The notes under the pieces: model-generated | The model's input: only the letters and a program-made list of their open reading frames with translations | The model's database searches: none | Told to the model about the DNA's origin: nothing | Assembly (NCBI RefSeq): GCF_000143535.2 | Contig: NC_037313.1 | Span: 1,371,501-1,435,500 of the forward strand | Direction of reading: 5' to 3' | Origin: Botrytis cinerea B05.10 | Taxonomy: Eukaryota > Ascomycota > Leotiomycetes > Helotiales > Sclerotiniaceae | DNA length: 64,000 nucleotides | Made by a program: the position numbers and the translations under genes | In this document: positions 11,809-23,250 of the stretch, one piece after another | Layout of the letters: each line of letters starts with the position of its first letter | Position numbering within the stretch: position 1 is the stretch's first letter

Positions 11809-12952
11809 TTTTCTAAGATATGTGTGTGTGGGATGATTTGCAAGTAAACTGATAGGACTGCTTCTCGATAGAACTAATACTTGGTAGGACTGATGATGAT
11901 AGAACTGATACTTAAGGATTGTTTGTTAAGGATTGAATCTCGAGAGCCAGATTTTTCAGAAAAGGAAGCAATTGTTAAAATTTCGGGCCGATGAAGGAAA
12001 GAACTACCTATTAGTTCAATAAGGAAGTGACGACCAAAAGTAGCTCACAACTATATTGAATATCTGTATTCTCCCGGTATGTTAATCTACAACAGTAAAT
12101 GAACGCTGTACCTGATATTAAACAAACCTGATGAAGGGGGTCAACCGAAAATGCAGCATCGCATCATAGATCCACGATAGTGGGGCGGGCATATCTGTGA
12201 TCTCGCCATGGAACTTATCTCTGATAAACGATACTTCGCGCTGGATCAATGTTAGATCACGATCTCGTTCACTTGGTGGGAATCAAGTCTGTTCCATGTT
12301 GTCGGATATCGAAGTGTAAAATGTATAATGTATGGATGTCAGTTTCCTTCGTTTTTGTGAAGCTTCACTATCGTGTCGTTTCTAGTTGATGGTCCGTGCG
12401 TTCAGAAAGTTATGTAATACCCACTATGTAATGCCCACTTCAATTCTCAGTCAACGTCGATTGAAACTTGTTCAACGTTAACGTGATAGCAAACATTCTA
12501 ACAAGATGCCGAATCAACACCTGGCAGTTATTACAACTTCAAGTTGATGATTTTTTGTCGTTGTTGCTTTCGTCCATCTGATAAGAAAGATTGGACCGAC
12601 TCTATACTACGACTGAGTAGAGCTCCGTCCAAGGCAAGTTTTCAGACATAAACCACACCATTTTCACGAACTACCAAAGTATGTGTATTAGTGAAGGGCT
12701 CAAGTTGAGCATTAATTTATATATACTATATTGGATATCTTCCACAAAATTCTATGAGCAAATACAAAAAGCTTATCATATACACCGTTTCCCACTCACT
12801 TCCCAAGATGCACTTCTTACACTCCATCAGAAATACTCCTCACCAACATCTCATGGATCTGATAAATGGTCAAAAGTTTCCCTCGAAGAATCTTTATCGA
12901 AACAATCATCATGATTTGAACATTGCCATCATCTTGGAGGGCTAAGTCCTGT
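11809..12952. other. Intergenic, no gene seen
   Basis: 1.1 kb upstream of the oxidoreductase start, ending at the tail of the Mid2-like gene. The first 130 bases repeat short near-copies of GATAGAACTGATACTT-like sequence (11850-11920). No convincing coding region was found; the 77-codon frame at 12681 has no domain. Confidence 0.5.
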
Positions 12953-14228
12953 TCAATGACTTGGCCTCGCTGGCTCACTGCCTAACTCCACTCTGTTCCC
13001 ACCCAAGGAATTCAGAGCAGTTGCATCCAGCTCAGAGTACTGATGGCCTGGATCGCTATATATTTGACTATTTGAAAATCTATGTGTACTGGTGGTGTTG
13101 GGCGAGACAGGGACATCATTTGCCGGTGGTTGATAGTACTCGGGTATAGCAGGAGGAATATACACAGTATTTGCTAATTCGCTTGTATTATAAGGCGGCT
13201 TTGCGATACTGGCACGATTCTCGTAGAATGGTGGGGGTGAGTTTGGCGGTGGTCCTTGATATGGGTTATTAGGGAGGATTGTTGAAACTTGAGGTGGAGG
13301 CTGAGGTGGTGGTGGGTTTGATTTCTTCCTTCTGACGAAGAAAGCGATGGCAAAAATTAACAGCGCAATTACTACCACGCCGCCAACAGCTCCACCGATA
13401 ATGGCTCCTAGTGGAACTCCAGATTTCTTTTGAGTTGCTGTACTTGCGAATGGAGTTGCTGATGACGATGAAGATGCTGAGCTACGTGAGCCTGCAGAGG
13501 TTACTGAACTACGTGCGCTTGCTGAGGTTACTGAAATTCGAGAAGCGCTGCTTACATCCTGAGCATCATCTCCGCTCTGAATGCTGCTCGCTACTGAGGC
13601 GACACTTCGAGATATAGTGACAGAAGACGCAACAGTCGTTGAAGCTGTACCAGTGATTGGGTAGTCGGACATGAGATAAAATGCCGGAGACGTTACGCAG
13701 CGAAACATGCTTCTTTGAGGGTTATTCCAGAGAAAAGTTGCACAATAAGGGAAATCGGAATTATTGCAGCATCCTGTTAACCCGTCTGCTAGACCACAAA
13801 GCGCCGAGGACGAGGAGTAGTCGATGCAAGCGGTGAATATATCGCAAAGACTGACATCTCCGGTACAGCATCCGATAGCAGAATATGTATTATGGGCACA
13901 GTAGTAGCCTGCTCCAGAACAAGTGTAAGGTTCAGCTTCATGTTGTTAGTATACATCTGTTTATTTGCATGCGAATCTGATGATTGAAGTACTAACACTG
14001 AATGCCATTGTAGTATCCACAGGTGTTATTCGCACTTGTTTGACGTTTTAATAGATCTAAAACCTTCAGAGCTTTGTTCGGAGCTGCTGTTGGACTGGGA
14101 CTCCAACCTCCTTGGACAGGTGCTCTGCCATCAGCAGCAGGCGTTTGAATTGCTGGTGTCCAGGGAAGTGCCTTTGCCAAAATTGCTGGCAAAAGACCCG
14201 AGCCTACCAGAAACAACGAAAAAATCAT
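12953..14228 (-). CDS. Single-pass cell-surface protein, Mid2/Wsc-like layout
   Basis: Exons 14228-13997 and 13935-12953 encode about 404 aa. The chosen ATG at 14228 starts a typical signal peptide (MIFSLFLVGSGLLPAILA); an in-frame start further upstream would put charged residues first. A Lys-Arg pair at 61-62 could be a Kex2 site. Residues 70-160 are cysteine-rich (CGYYNG, CSGAGYYC, IGCC, GCCNN), followed by ~80 Ser/Ala/Thr-rich residues suited to O-mannosylation. One transmembrane helix (about 254-278) ends in RRKK, and the cytoplasmic tail is proline-rich (NPPPPQPPPQ) with Tyr/Pro motifs. This layout is that of fungal wall-stress sensors, though sequence identity to Mid2 or Wsc1 was not established. 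It could equally be an uncharacterised adhesion protein. Confidence 0.72.
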
Positions 14229-15046
14229 TTTGTGCTGCCACAACTTAATCACTATGAACGATTTGGGCAACTAGCATTCAAGATCTACAATTCACACATT
14301 GTGTTCAGAGGGGAAGAAACGTTCAAATAAATTCTCAACGGCACAAAACCCCTACTATCCTACTGCCTATTGTACAACACAAGAGAAAATTGATCAAATC
14401 AGCTCGTGATATTGATGGGCAATGAGGCTCGACTTTATGCAGCCAATTTTTTACCAAACTTAAAATAAGTATCATTTCAAGCCTAACGTCTGAATAAAGT
14501 TAAGGTTCCTCCAGCGTCTCAATGTTTAAGCCCGAAAGGATCATTTTGCGGGATGGGGATTGATTTGATTGGGAGGTTGGGGGGATTTTTGGTGGGGAAT
14601 CTTTCAGCTGTCAGTTAAACTAGTGAACGCCACGAGGATACGGGTCCATAGTTGGTGAGACATTCTGGGTTGCAGGGGTCAACACGGGAGCGCTCTCTTT
14701 TCACGATAATATTCAGTCCGCAGATGATGCTCTAGATGGGCTGAGTCAAGAAAGATTCGGTAAGGCTTTCTCTACCATGCAAAATTCTTGTGGAGTACTT
14801 GCGAAAAACATAGTACGCATATAATTTCCTATTGCGGAGCTTCAACCCTCTTTAAACAGATAATGCTCCCTTCATAAACTGCAAGTGCAACAAAATGATT
14901 AGTTTCCTGCTGCATGCATTCGCAAAAAAATACCAGGCCTTCTCTAAGTGATGAATCCCATTCCATATGCTGCAAATGCAAGTGCGAAGGCATCAAAGTG
15001 TAATTCCAATTCGCGAGGAATTCCAAACGTTTCCTCTCAGCCTCCT
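14229..15046. other. Intergenic, no supportable gene
   Basis: About 0.8 kb between the surface-protein start and the stop of the cupin gene. A minus frame at 14829-15101 overlaps the 3' end of the cupin gene out of frame and shows no domain; it is probably UTR. Confidence 0.45.
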
Positions 15047-16396
15047 TCACTGGTTTACCAACATAGAACCATTTGGAATTGAGGTGATGTGCAAGACACA
15101 CTCAGTACCATTTTGGTTTTTGGCAGAGCAGATCTCTCCTTCTCTGATACGCCACATCCCACCTTTCGATATGCGGAATTTCTCGAGACCGAGGAATACC
15201 CATATGCTACCTTGAGCTACCGAGCAGACCTGCAGTCCAGTGCTTTTGCTCTTGAAGATGAAGGTTTCACGGTTTTTGACGTGCCAAATGTTGAAATTTA
15301 CCCCTCCTACATTGATACCTTGAGCTTGTCGCATTGGTGATTGGATGTAATTGGATGAAAATGCAACGTCTATGTAGGTAGAAAAGTGTTAGCAGAAATT
15401 AAGATATTGGAATTGGAAATTGCAAATTGGTGAATGTGACTTACTCTCCTCTCGTTGAGCATCCTTCTCCATTGGATCACCAATCATTGCTCGAATTTTT
15501 CCAGTGCTAAACTCCCACTCGTCATCCTTAGGCTTAATTTCGGCTGCTTTGGTGGGTGTTGGTTTGACTGGTTGAGGGGCCTTCGAAAGAGGAGTTTCTT
15601 TTGAGAAGTCCAGTGGTGGTCGAGGAAATGTATCACCAGTTGAGCCGCGTCTCTTTCTGAAAGGTGAAGCTGGAGGTAAGATTGGGGTCGAAATCGTGGT
15701 AGGAACATATAGTGGGTTCATTCGACTCGGGGAAGGCTGTGGGAGAATTGGAGTTGGCGGGCCATGGCTCGAGGATCTTCTTGGTCGGTTAGGAGGAAGA
15801 ATTGGACTGGATGTTGGTGGTACAATTGGAACATTAGATCGAACGGGTAAGGTAGATGTTTCGCGCCGAGTTAAATCACCATTCGTCTCGAATTCCTCAA
15901 ATTCTGTCTCCTCTTCATCAACGTGCGGTGGGCGATAGTTACTGCTGGGCTCCTCAAAATGGACGCTCTTGCTCTTCTTCATCTTTTTTCTCTTATTTTT
16001 AGCACCGCCACCATCTTCGTTGACTTTCGCATGCTTTACTTTCATGGCTCTAGGTGTTGAAGGTTGAGAATCGCGAGGAGGTGGTAAGATCGGCTCTCCT
16101 AACTCCACGCTCATATCTCCCAAGCCTCCACTCATCAATGTGTCTTCTTGTTCTTGTTGCTGCGATTGAGAAGACTTCTGCTTAGACTTCTTCTTCTTCT
16201 TCTTTCCGCCTCCACTTTGCTCGGGTTGACTTTGATGGTGGTGACTCTTCTTTTTCTTATGTTGGTGTGTGTTATTCTCTGGAGCGCCATTTGCATTTGG
16301 AATTTTGAAGCTGATATCGTGAACTTGATCCGGGTCATGTTCGCGTTTGACACCTTTATTGGGACGGTATCCATTGTTACTGGGAAGGACAACCAT
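15047..16396 (-). CDS. Basic disordered protein with C-terminal Mif2/CENP-C-like cupin domain
   Basis: Exon 16396-15446 joins across the intron 15445-15379 to the last exon (about 15378-15047). The product has ~425 residues. Residues 1-310 are disordered: His/Lys runs (HQHKKKKSHHH, GGGKKKKKKSKQK), KNKRKKMKKSKS, and four copies of a short ILPP motif (EPILPPPRD, SPILPPNRP, TPILPQPSP, TPILPPASP). The C-terminal ~105 residues resemble a cupin: VAFSSNYIQ, GGVNFNIW, LQVCSVAQGSIWVFLGLEKF, RISKGGMWRIREGE. The order fits the dimerising cupin of Mif2/CENP-C at centromeres, but the canonical CENP-C motif is not visible, so the kinetochore role is only a suggestion. An upstream exon with ATG at 16593 and donor GTAAGT at 16589 could add a few residues. 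Confidence 0.6.
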
Positions 16397-17343
16397 TGGG
16401 TGCGCTGTTAATTTTGAATTAGATTGTTAGTTCGATTCTTGTTCTGTGGGGTTCGATTGGTGTAAGATGTAGGTGGAGTTTGCAGGAAAGAGTTAGATGG
16501 GAAGAGAGGAATTCGCAAACTTGTGAATTGCAACGCAAGTAAAAATCAATGTAGAGGGAGATACTAGAAAAGATTCCATAGTCACTTACACATCTTGGAC
16601 AAATCCTTTACGCGCGCGCGTCTATATGCGATGCGACAGATTAAAGCTGTTGCGACTTCAGTTGTTGGAGTTGTAGAGAAAATAAAAGGATAGAAATCTT
16701 CAGACGAGAGATGAGAAGAAAGATCAATTGCAATTCCAATTTTGCAAACTGAAATCGTTCGCACTGTCTTATCTTATCCTGTCTTTTTTTTTCTTCTTCT
16801 TCTTCTTCTTCTTCTTCTTCTTCTTCTTTTTAACCCCAGAAGTGAACCTTTCAATCTTTTATTGTTGACCTCGGACCTAAAAGTGATATTGAATCTGATA
16901 TATCTGATGTAGTCTTGGGCGGGGAATTTTAATTGGCTGGGAGTTGTTTGTTTGTTTCGCTTGTTGTTGGCAGGGATTTTGATGTGTTTCTTTTGTGGGA
17001 TGGGGTTTATGTATATTATATAGATGTAAAGTTCCTAGGGATACAAAAAGATAAATGTGGTATGGCCTTCTTTATGGGATGTTTGTATCAACAATCACAT
17101 GACACTCACTCGTGCGCTTCTTTATGAGTTTCCACTCTCACGGTGCTAATCCTCTTGATATCTCCGAGTCTGAGATTCCATTGGCATTATCCTATTCTTC
17201 TTGAAGGGATATAATGTTTGGATTAAAGAAGTCTCTACATCTTCATTTTTTGATTCTCGAAACTCAGCCTGGCCAACACAACTTAACAGTATGTCTTCTT
17301 GATTAATATACTTCCGTTAATAATGCTAACTGCTCGCTATCAT
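16397..17343. other. Promoter/5' region of the cupin gene; no other gene
   Basis: Contains a possible first exon and intron of the cupin gene (ATG at 16593, donor GTAAGT, acceptor TTAACAG near 16411), a TTC microsatellite and AT-rich sequence. No separate coding region was found. Confidence 0.45.
16790..16828. repeat. TTC trinucleotide microsatellite
   Basis: About thirteen uninterrupted TTC units preceded by a T run. It lies upstream of the cupin gene; on that gene's strand it reads GAA. Confidence 0.9.
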
Positions 17344-19173
17344 CTAAGACACGAGGAGATAAATTGTCGCCGCATCCACCTTCAAGTCCATTGTCTCCTT
17401 GTCGAACGAAGCCAAATCCGCCGCATGGTGTGTTGTGTCATTCCGACCAAAATCTCGTGTGATCAACGCTGTGCTAAGTACCTGCCAAAATTTATAGTCT
17501 CCATTGTTTATAAATTTAATTCGACGCAGTAGGAGAGCTCTCGAGACCCCACCGATCCAACAAACCAAGTCTCCTGATCGGGCCAGGCTTGTCGCAATTC
17601 CCGTTTTCCGAGGCGTTTCTTTGCGGTAGTAGCTTTTAACTAGAAATAGATTTGAGCCAGGAGCCGTCGTTGAAGCCTCTTCGTGAGATGGCTCATCTGT
17701 TTTTGGTGATGTGACTGAGTATGTATATTGCAGTTTTTCAATCTCGCACTCACACGCCTCATCTGGGGCTGGGCGCTCGTAACCCCGCTTTCTCCAAGAC
17801 ACACTACTCATGTGACTGGGAGCGATTGATTCTAGCTCGGCATTTTTGCTTCCAAAATATGGTGCATCAGTGTATCGTTCTCACGACGAGCTTCACCGAG
17901 ATCTTTGGGGAAATTTTGCAAAATTTCAGAATCCGATTGATCGGCCTTTTGCATACTTGAAAGTATTTCCGTGGGGAAAGGACCGATAGCCACTATGCAT
18001 CCAACGACATAGCCTTTGAGTCTGAAGACTTTGGGATGGCTCTTTTCGGGATCTTCCATGTAGATGGCCGGGAGAGATTGAAAATAGTTCAATGGTAGGG
18101 CTTGTTCAAGAGGTTCCGAGTTGGCTTCTGTCAACAGACTCTTAACGAGTCATCGAACAGAAAAAATATCGTCACTCGGAAGATCTTCACCACGGTTCCA
18201 AAACTCCATTGTATCTGCCCATACTTCGATCAGAAATTTGTTGTAGTCCATGGGACATCCGATGGTATCAGCTGCTAAACCAACTAAGTCGCAGATCTTA
18301 TCTCTTGGCTCCTTGCACAACGCTTCTTGGTGATCACTCAAGAGCTTGCGAGAAGCGTGGATACCAGAATACTTTTCTTGATGCAGTGAGTTCAGCCTCA
18401 AAGGACCTTCGTGACAATTCTCATGCGAAGTTACCATCTCGACGAATGCCTTCCAAGACATAGCAACTCTATTAAAGCGAATTTCTATCTGCTATTCTCA
18501 CCCGATCTCTTGAATTATCCATAATCTGTTCCAGTATCCATCGGTGCATAGCTCTTTAACCATATCTCATTCTCCGTCGTCCGTATTCAAGACAGCCTCG
18601 TCTTTTCGCCCTGCAACCGGTAATTCGAGAGTTTCTTCCGACTTAACCGTAGGCTCTGAGGCAATCTCTGATACCTGCGAACCTTCTACGTGTATGTTTT
18701 CAAAACAGCACGATCATTTCAAGCTCTAGCCACTTGATCTTATCTCTCGTACTTCGTTCCTAGCCACACAGCCACGGTTGCCGCTCGAAAATATATCTGT
18801 TTCATTATCATCAATTGCTTATTACGTTCAGGGATATTGTTTTGATTGATACAAACCGCATCGCCCAGAACTGCGACTGGGTTCCTGCTCTGCGAAAACA
18901 ATGAAGAGCATCCCAAAGATTGTGCCGGACGTGGAACTCAGCTCTATTGAGCATAGTTGTTTTGTTTGCAGTATCGTCTCCCCACATGTATGAGAATGCT
19001 CTGAACCTGGGCCTTTCGGCAAATTTGGTACTGACCAATTTGCATGTCAACGCATCATTCTCGTTCAGAGATGATTCTATCGTTATAAGCCGGAGAGATT
19101 CGCTATCGGAATCTGGGTTCAGTGGCTCGTAGGTGAAATACATCGTCGGTGTTTGGGATAGACTCTCCGTCAT
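17344..19173 (-). pseudogene. Decayed heterokaryon-incompatibility (HET) domain gene
   Basis: Pieces of a HET protein run in order on the minus strand. The first frame (19173 to ~18862) holds the HET opening: RPRFRAFSYMWGDD and HNLWDALHCFRRA. At about 18862 one base appears missing; the diagnostic DAVCINQNNIPERN motif continues in the next frame. That frame meets TAA at 18742-18740 and a further stop. The middle (18461-18150) reads EPRDKICDLVGLAADTIGCPMDYNKF, typical of HET proteins, and ends at an in-frame TGA (18152-18150) with the same frame continuing beyond. A second shift lies near the A5 run at 17843-17847, after which the C-terminal part (GDLVCWIGGVSRALLL) follows to 17344. HET proteins trigger cell death on fusion of unlike individuals. 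At least two shifts and three stops make a functional full-length product unlikely. Confidence 0.82.
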
Positions 19174-19900
19174 TTCGACGTTGTGCTTGAATGTTCACCA
19201 TGATGCTTATTGATAACTTCGCTATTCACTGACATTGAAAATGAAAGTGTTATTCTGGTGAAGTGTATGGACTAATTAATATACCAATTATTGAGCTTCC
19301 AAGATCATGTGTTTGCTTGCATACCCAAGCCTTATTAGTGGTGTGTAGTGTTGCGGCTCAGCCGAGTTTCCTACGCTAGATATGGTAAGTGCAAGACTGA
19401 TAGGCTTGCTGACTACTCTAATTCTTAGATTTTCCAAAACCACAATTTATCGTGTAAATTATGTTTGAACTTTGCCAAAAGAAAAATTGACAGTTCGCTC
19501 TGCAGCGATTTTACTCCACGGAGCTTTCTGTTCAAAAGCAAAATACTTCATATTTTCGCTGTCGTGGTTCTAGCGAGCTGCCTAGTTAATAGGGAGATTT
19601 CCACAGTATGTCAACTCACCAAAGTATTGTCGTATATTGCAAATCAAAAGGTAGTATGCATGGACCCGTGGTTTTTGGAAAAGAGCTCAATTCAACTAAC
19701 TAGGCACTAACATTACAAGCATAAACAGGAAAACAAATTCTGAACGTCCCAAACACCCAATGATGACAGAGATATGAAAATAAGACGAGGAACTAGGTGG
19801 CCACCTAGCGCACATGTCTGGTGGCAGGTCCCCAATGGAACCAGCTTTTGATTGATCCTTTCCGAACTGCTGTGTCGAAAACTAGATGCTTGAAAGCTCT
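19174..19900. other. Intergenic, no gene seen
   Basis: 0.7 kb between the HET relic start and the secreted-protein stop. AT-rich, with no domain-bearing frame. Confidence 0.5.
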
Positions 19901-20665
19901 CTAGTTGCAGGACAAGTCACCGCTCTTTTGGTCGAACGAGCAGCGGTTGTTATATCTGTAGGAAAGCTAGCGATCTGTTAGTATTATTCTCCATCAGACA
20001 GGAACAGTTTTCTTACATTGATGTATCCACCCTCGGAATGAGTATAGAATTGGTTGTTTCCAGTCATGTACATGCAGTCGTAATCGGTGTTGAGCATACC
20101 AAGAGAAAGCTTAGCACTGACTTTTCCGGTGACACCAGCAGCATTCTTGAGAGAATAGCCCTTGTTGTAGCAGACAACAGCAGGGTATTTGTTGTAATCT
20201 GGGTTTCTGGCCCACATTTCTTTGGTGGTTGTTTGAGTGAATGTCTCACGGGCCTGGAAGAAATCATTAGTAACATTCCACATGTGAAAATCTCCTTGAA
20301 AACGCCATATTTCAGGAGCAACTTACATCATTCCACTTTCCAAGGTTCGCAATGGTCTGGCTACCAATCTCAACGGCGATCTTGGTCAGAATGGCAACGC
20401 CCTTAACGGCGGCGATTCCAAGCACAACTGCAACTGCGCCAACACGCTTTTGAAGCTCTTGTGTGGGCTCATCGTCAACCTTAGCGACCAATGATCCGGA
20501 GGCATCAAATACTCCACTGAAGTGGGTTTCAGTGGAATCAGCAATAACACTGTTGGGAGCAGTGGAGATTGGGGCATCAGCTGAAGTTGTGGCTGCTGCT
20601 TGTGGAAGAGCAGCTCCTTGTGCAATAGCAGCGCAAGCGATGAGAGTGATGATTGAGAACTTCAT
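19901..20665 (-). CDS. Small secreted protein with propeptide (DUF7888-like)
   Basis: Exons 20665-20327, 20253-20017 and 19966-19901 encode about 213 aa. The ATG at 20665 opens a signal peptide (MKFSIITLIACAAIAQGAA). A ~50-residue Ala/Ser/Thr propeptide-like stretch ends in LQKR (Lys73-Arg74), a likely Kex2 site. A hydrophobic segment (VGAVAVVLGIAAVKGVAILTK) follows, then ARETFTQTTTKEMW and a C-terminal domain with four cysteines (PAVVCYNKGY, DYDCMYMTG, NNRCSFDQ, DLSCN). The final splice uses an acceptor CTAG that keeps the frame; the nearer CTACAG would give a stop. I recall similar fungal proteins under a DUF name but did not verify it. Function is unknown; an apoplastic effector or a surface protein is possible. 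Confidence 0.8.
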
Positions 20666-22748
20666 TTTGATGGTAGTGAGTGATTGGTTTTTCTTTGAAA
20701 AGAGAGAATGGATTCGAAAATGAATGTTAAGTGAATGTGTTTGATCTGTGTGTAGATTGTGTGTGAAGTGATTGTGTTGTTGATGATGATAATTTGAATT
20801 TGAGGGGAAACAAGAGAGGTTTATATACTCTTCGATCCTCATATAACTTTCACCCTCATCCATCTAGTTCATCTTGTCTGTCCATGTTGAACACCGGAGT
20901 AGGTCAGATCAGAACATCTTCTCTCCGTATTCATTCAATCACCTTGATACTGCACCAAAGAGTCCAAAAAACTCTATTTCTATGGCAAGATAGCATCTTC
21001 TCCTCCTTGGCAATGAAGACCAGGTATCTCGCAAACACAGTGAAAGTTTATTACCACTCTAAAGATTGCTTGTGCGCAGCAGATTGAAGGCTTTGGAAGA
21101 GAAAGAGATTGATTTGTATCTTGGCGACAATGCTCGCGAAATTTCGTGATGGACTTGCACCGAGGAGTGAAGAGTTATTTTTGCTGCGAAAGTGGTTTCA
21201 CGATAGCTCGATGGCCGAGCCACGTTTTCCCAAAAGGTCACGTGATGCATCGAGGAGAAGAGGGGCAGTTCTAACCGAATAAAGAGAAGGTCCGCTTTAG
21301 CTAGAGCTTGGAAAACTACGCAGAACATACCCTTTTTTGGACAAGTTCGATGTCATCGCATAGTTTCTTCATTTGCAATTCTTCGTTGGCGCCTTGGACT
21401 TTGGCGGTGCTTGACGGTTCGCTGCGCCTAGAGCGTTTGACGATTGATGGTCTAGTCTAGCTTAACCAAGCTTAACTTTTAAGCTACTGCTAGGACGGAT
21501 AGCTCCGAAACGTGGGATTTAATCTAGTTTGGGCCTAGAATCTCGAGGCAGGCTCGCCGTGGAAGAAGAGAAACAGTACAGCAAAAGTTTACATATTCAA
21601 ATTCTTTATCAAATCAATCTATCGACGTTCTCGATTGTGAGCTGAGCTCAAATATTGATAAGCTGATGATCCGTAATTTAGCTCTACCTCACTACATCTG
21701 TTGTGATTCTGTAAATTTTTACTCAATTTCAAAGTGATGCTGTCTCTAAGAGAGTCTTTTATTTGACGAGTTTGATGTGTTCTTCGCTCACAGTGAAATA
21801 GGTAAGTTCAAAACCGGTAGTTTGAACGGCCTACCAAATCTAAGAAGCACATGGGAAATCAGTTGACGTGCCTATCCCTGCGAGAGAATCTGCTAAGAAC
21901 ATAAATTCGATGGGAGAACATGTTAGTGTCCTTTCGAATATTTAGCTTGGCCTTGGAAGTTCAGAGGTTAGTTACCAATCCGGAAAAAGTTGAGAGTATT
22001 TTGGGTTTTCGGACCCCTTCAGATGGGGCGTGGGGTGACATGAAGACCTTGATGGCCGTGCTTTGAGAGTGAAGCCGCACTAATCCCCTTGCGCTAACCC
22101 TAAAGAGATATCCATCTAACTACAAAATGGAGGACTTCAATTGCTTGGCAAAGCTTAGGTAATTTACGACACAATGCCTACCATCACGCATTTAAAGAGA
22201 TATTTGGCTTTCTCTTGGAAGTGTGAATGATAGAAGATGTGCAATAAAATTGCAACGTCAAGAGTCTTCTTTAGACATCTCCAAGCTTTTCGAGTTCCTC
22301 GTGATTACTCGCCAATTTTAAAAAGTACGCCTTTCCAATTTAGGGTGCGTTCAAAATAACCTTTTCAAGCGAAGTACGGCTATGCAAGTTGGGGTTAGTG
22401 GCTCTTGGTAGAAGCGCTTGACGAGAAGCTCATGGTTCGTGAGTACCGAGGAATATGCCGAAGGGGCGTGCAACAGGTATCAGCTTCAATTGGAATTATC
22501 AAAACACAACGGGATGAACTCCTGTTGATTTACTGAAACCTTGTGTTCCTAGTATACATCCTTATCTTCTCGTATTCACATATGTGCGAAACAAAAATCA
22601 TCGTTCCATCTCTTTTATACTTTCGCTATTGAGCACTTGGAAGCTCACCCCGTGACGTTGAAACAAGAATTTGGGGGTAGGGAGTATGAAATTTGTTTCT
22701 TGGACAATTAGAATCTGAACTCAAGGTATCCGATACTGGTGTAACAGT

Positions 22749-22856
22749 GGGTTATATCCGTTGTTATTGGGGATTGGTTGTGGAGTTGGTATTTGGTACT
22801 GGTGGAAGGCGCGGGTTATTTCCGCTGTGATTGGGGATTGGCCGTGGAGTCAGTAT
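22749..22856. repeat. Imperfect 64-bp-spaced direct repeat
   Basis: GGGTTATATCCG...GGGGATTGG at 22749 recurs as GGGTTATTTCCG...GGGGATTGG at 22813. The two ~44-base copies differ at a handful of sites, most of them transitions. Confidence 0.75.
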
Positions 22857-23100
22857 GCAGAAGGTGACTTCAAAGCTGATGTAGAAATATGGAAGTTCAA
22901 GGGTTGAGATTTGCTTGGTAAATTTCCTACATGTCTGGTTAGATCTTTAGGCAAAGGTTCGGCTTATCGAATGCCCAGAAGTTTGAAGTGACGTTGTGGG
23001 TTTTATTCAGGTAATTCAAACATGATTGGGGATCTCACGAAAATACGCATACTCTGTACCAGTGTGGCTTAGGAAACGGCTTTTCTCAATTTCCCATAAT

Positions 23101-23250
23101 TTTCTCTTGCTCGAATTTTCCTCTTCTCTTCATTCTCTCTTCATTCTCTCTTCATATTAATTTCCTTCTTTTGTGTCTTTCTTTCCCTTCTCATTATCTT
23201 GCTTCACAGTGTGATTTATCTGTTGCGGGTCCAAAAAAGTAAAGATGGAT
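23101..23250 (+). promoter_or_regulatory. Pyrimidine-rich promoter-like tract with orphan ATG
   Basis: A ~110-base CT-rich stretch (TCTCTTCATTCTCTCTTCAT-type) ends near 23215 and is followed by ATGGAT at 23245 directly before GTACGT, a good donor. No downstream exon could be matched, so it may be the 5' end of a transcript for the gene starting at 24397 or of a non-coding RNA. Confidence 0.35.

Noticed and set aside
14829..15101. Minus frame downstream of the cupin gene
   Set aside because: Overlaps the cupin C-terminus out of frame; would need an extra intron with a weak donor (GTAAAC) and shows no domain.
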